Source of the DNA: an uncultured Lachnospiraceae bacterium
GTDB taxonomy: Bacteria > Bacillota > Clostridia > Lachnospirales > Lachnospiraceae
Direction of reading: 5' to 3'
Assembly: GCA_902788035.1 (NCBI GenBank)
Contig: CADAIL010000008.1
Span: 1-64,000, forward strand
Length of the DNA: 64,000 nt
Shown: piece by piece, positions 63,596-64,000 of the stretch
Layout of the letters: each line of letters begins with the position of its first letter
How positions within the stretch are numbered: position 1 is the stretch's first letter
The notes under the pieces: model-generated
Databases searched by the model: none
Told to the model about the DNA's origin: nothing
What the model saw: only the letters and a program-made list of their open reading frames with translations
Program-made: the position numbers and the translations under genes

Positions 63596-64000
63596 TCACA
63601 TCCAGGCATCGTACCTGCCCGCTGCGTCAGCCAGTTCCCTGATCAGAGCCTCCTCAGCGTATGAGAGTGATGTATCCGTCTTTTCGGCCTCATCCATTTT
63701 CGTGACCATCTCGCAGGCTTCAAGGTAATCCTTTGTCAGGCGGCGAAGTCTGCGGGACAGATGCTCGATGCAGCGTACGACCAGAGAAGGCGAAGTCTTA
63801 AAGAGCTCCTCCAGTTCTTCTTCTGTTATTTTGCGAAGAACAGTGTCATCTTCGATTACCACTGCTGTCGCGCTGCGCGGGAGTTTCTCGATAAGACCCA
63901 TCTCGCCAAAGAACGCATCCTCCTCAAGCAGGACCAGCTGCTTTTCTTTATCAGTGCCATAATCTGTATAAATTCCGATGCTGCCGAGCTGTATGTAGTA
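63596..64000 (-). CDS. Cyclic-nucleotide-binding domain protein (5' end outside window)
   Basis: The last 134 residues are visible. The phosphate-binding cassette is conserved: 'VLLEEDAFFGEMGLIEKLPRSATAVV', with the Glu and Arg that contact the cyclic phosphate. The rest is helical ('LVVRCIEHLSRRLRRLTKDYLEAC') and carries no helix-turn-helix, so this is not a Crp-type regulator as far as seen. It is followed after 21 bases by the phosphatase gene and then the cyclase gene. Confidence 0.88.
   Translation of the reverse strand, partial: YYIQLGSIGIYTDYGTDKEKQLVLLEEDAFFGEMGLIEKLPRSATAVVIEDDTVLRKITEEELEELFKTSPSLVVRCIEHLSRRLRRLTKDYLEACEMVTKMDEAEKTDTSLSYAEEALIRELADAAGRYDAWM

Noticed and set aside
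1-64000. Insertion sequences, prophage, tRNA or rRNA genes
   Set aside because: I found no transposase, integrase or structural phage proteins and no cloverleaf or rRNA-like sequence in either strand.

Overview
This window reads as the chromosome of an anaerobic Gram-positive of the class Clostridia, probably a Lachnospiraceae-like gut bacterium. The signs are intermediate base composition, strong GGAGG ribosome binding sites, an energy-coupling-factor (ECF) transporter, a CIRCE/HrcA heat-shock site, a yybP-ykoY manganese riboswitch, two Lon proteases and a partner-switching signalling module. Most genes lie on the minus strand. I see no rRNA, tRNA, phage, transposase gene or CRISPR array.

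Layout. 0.1-2.1 kb: a Tat-exported FMN/FAD reductase. 2.5-12.3 kb: truA, ECF module, engB, lonA, clpX, clpP and tig (protein quality control). 12.9-25.5 kb: CYTH and DJ-1 proteins, proC, a sugar-binding-like lipoprotein, dapF, two prenyltransferases, an alpha/beta hydrolase, hisC, a second aminotransferase and tyrS behind a structured leader. 25.7-31.2 kb: a NUDIX hydrolase, an L,D-transpeptidase, a DUF975 protein, two tiny paralogous RiPP-like precursor peptides under their own promoter, and an EamA transporter. 31.5-36.9 kb: tcdA, a MarR regulator, alanine dehydrogenase, a zinc/manganese ABC uptake pair and riboswitch-controlled mntP. 36.9-49.9 kb: two UvrD-family helicases, proA, adenine deaminase, a rhomboid protease, a PurF-like protein lacking the catalytic cysteine, and a second Lon under CIRCE. 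50-58.9 kb: a phasin-like protein, a VanY-type peptidase, an XRE regulator, a GH32 enzyme, a cytidylate-kinase-like protein, a DUF2232-like membrane protein, a LytS-type kinase and D-serine ammonia-lyase. 59-64 kb: STAS, anti-sigma kinase, PAS-cyclase, PP2C phosphatase and a cyclic-nucleotide-binding protein.

The least explained material is non-coding or very short. (1) Two 35-39 residue peptides share a leader and differ in their cores. (2) A dispersed family of about 180-bp long-hairpin elements (R1) covaries in three separate stem segments. (3) A second intergenic family (R2), a conserved-loop terminator hairpin (R3) and a terminator-linked block (R4) also recur. (4) The octamer TGCAAATG occurs 22 times by eye where about two are expected. 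(5) The tyrS leader has a chain of helices and a possible pseudoknot but no T-box sequence. The 59-64 kb cluster suggests that cyclic-nucleotide signalling and a phosphatase/anti-sigma switch are wired together. All family calls are from reading translations and motifs; no database search was run.
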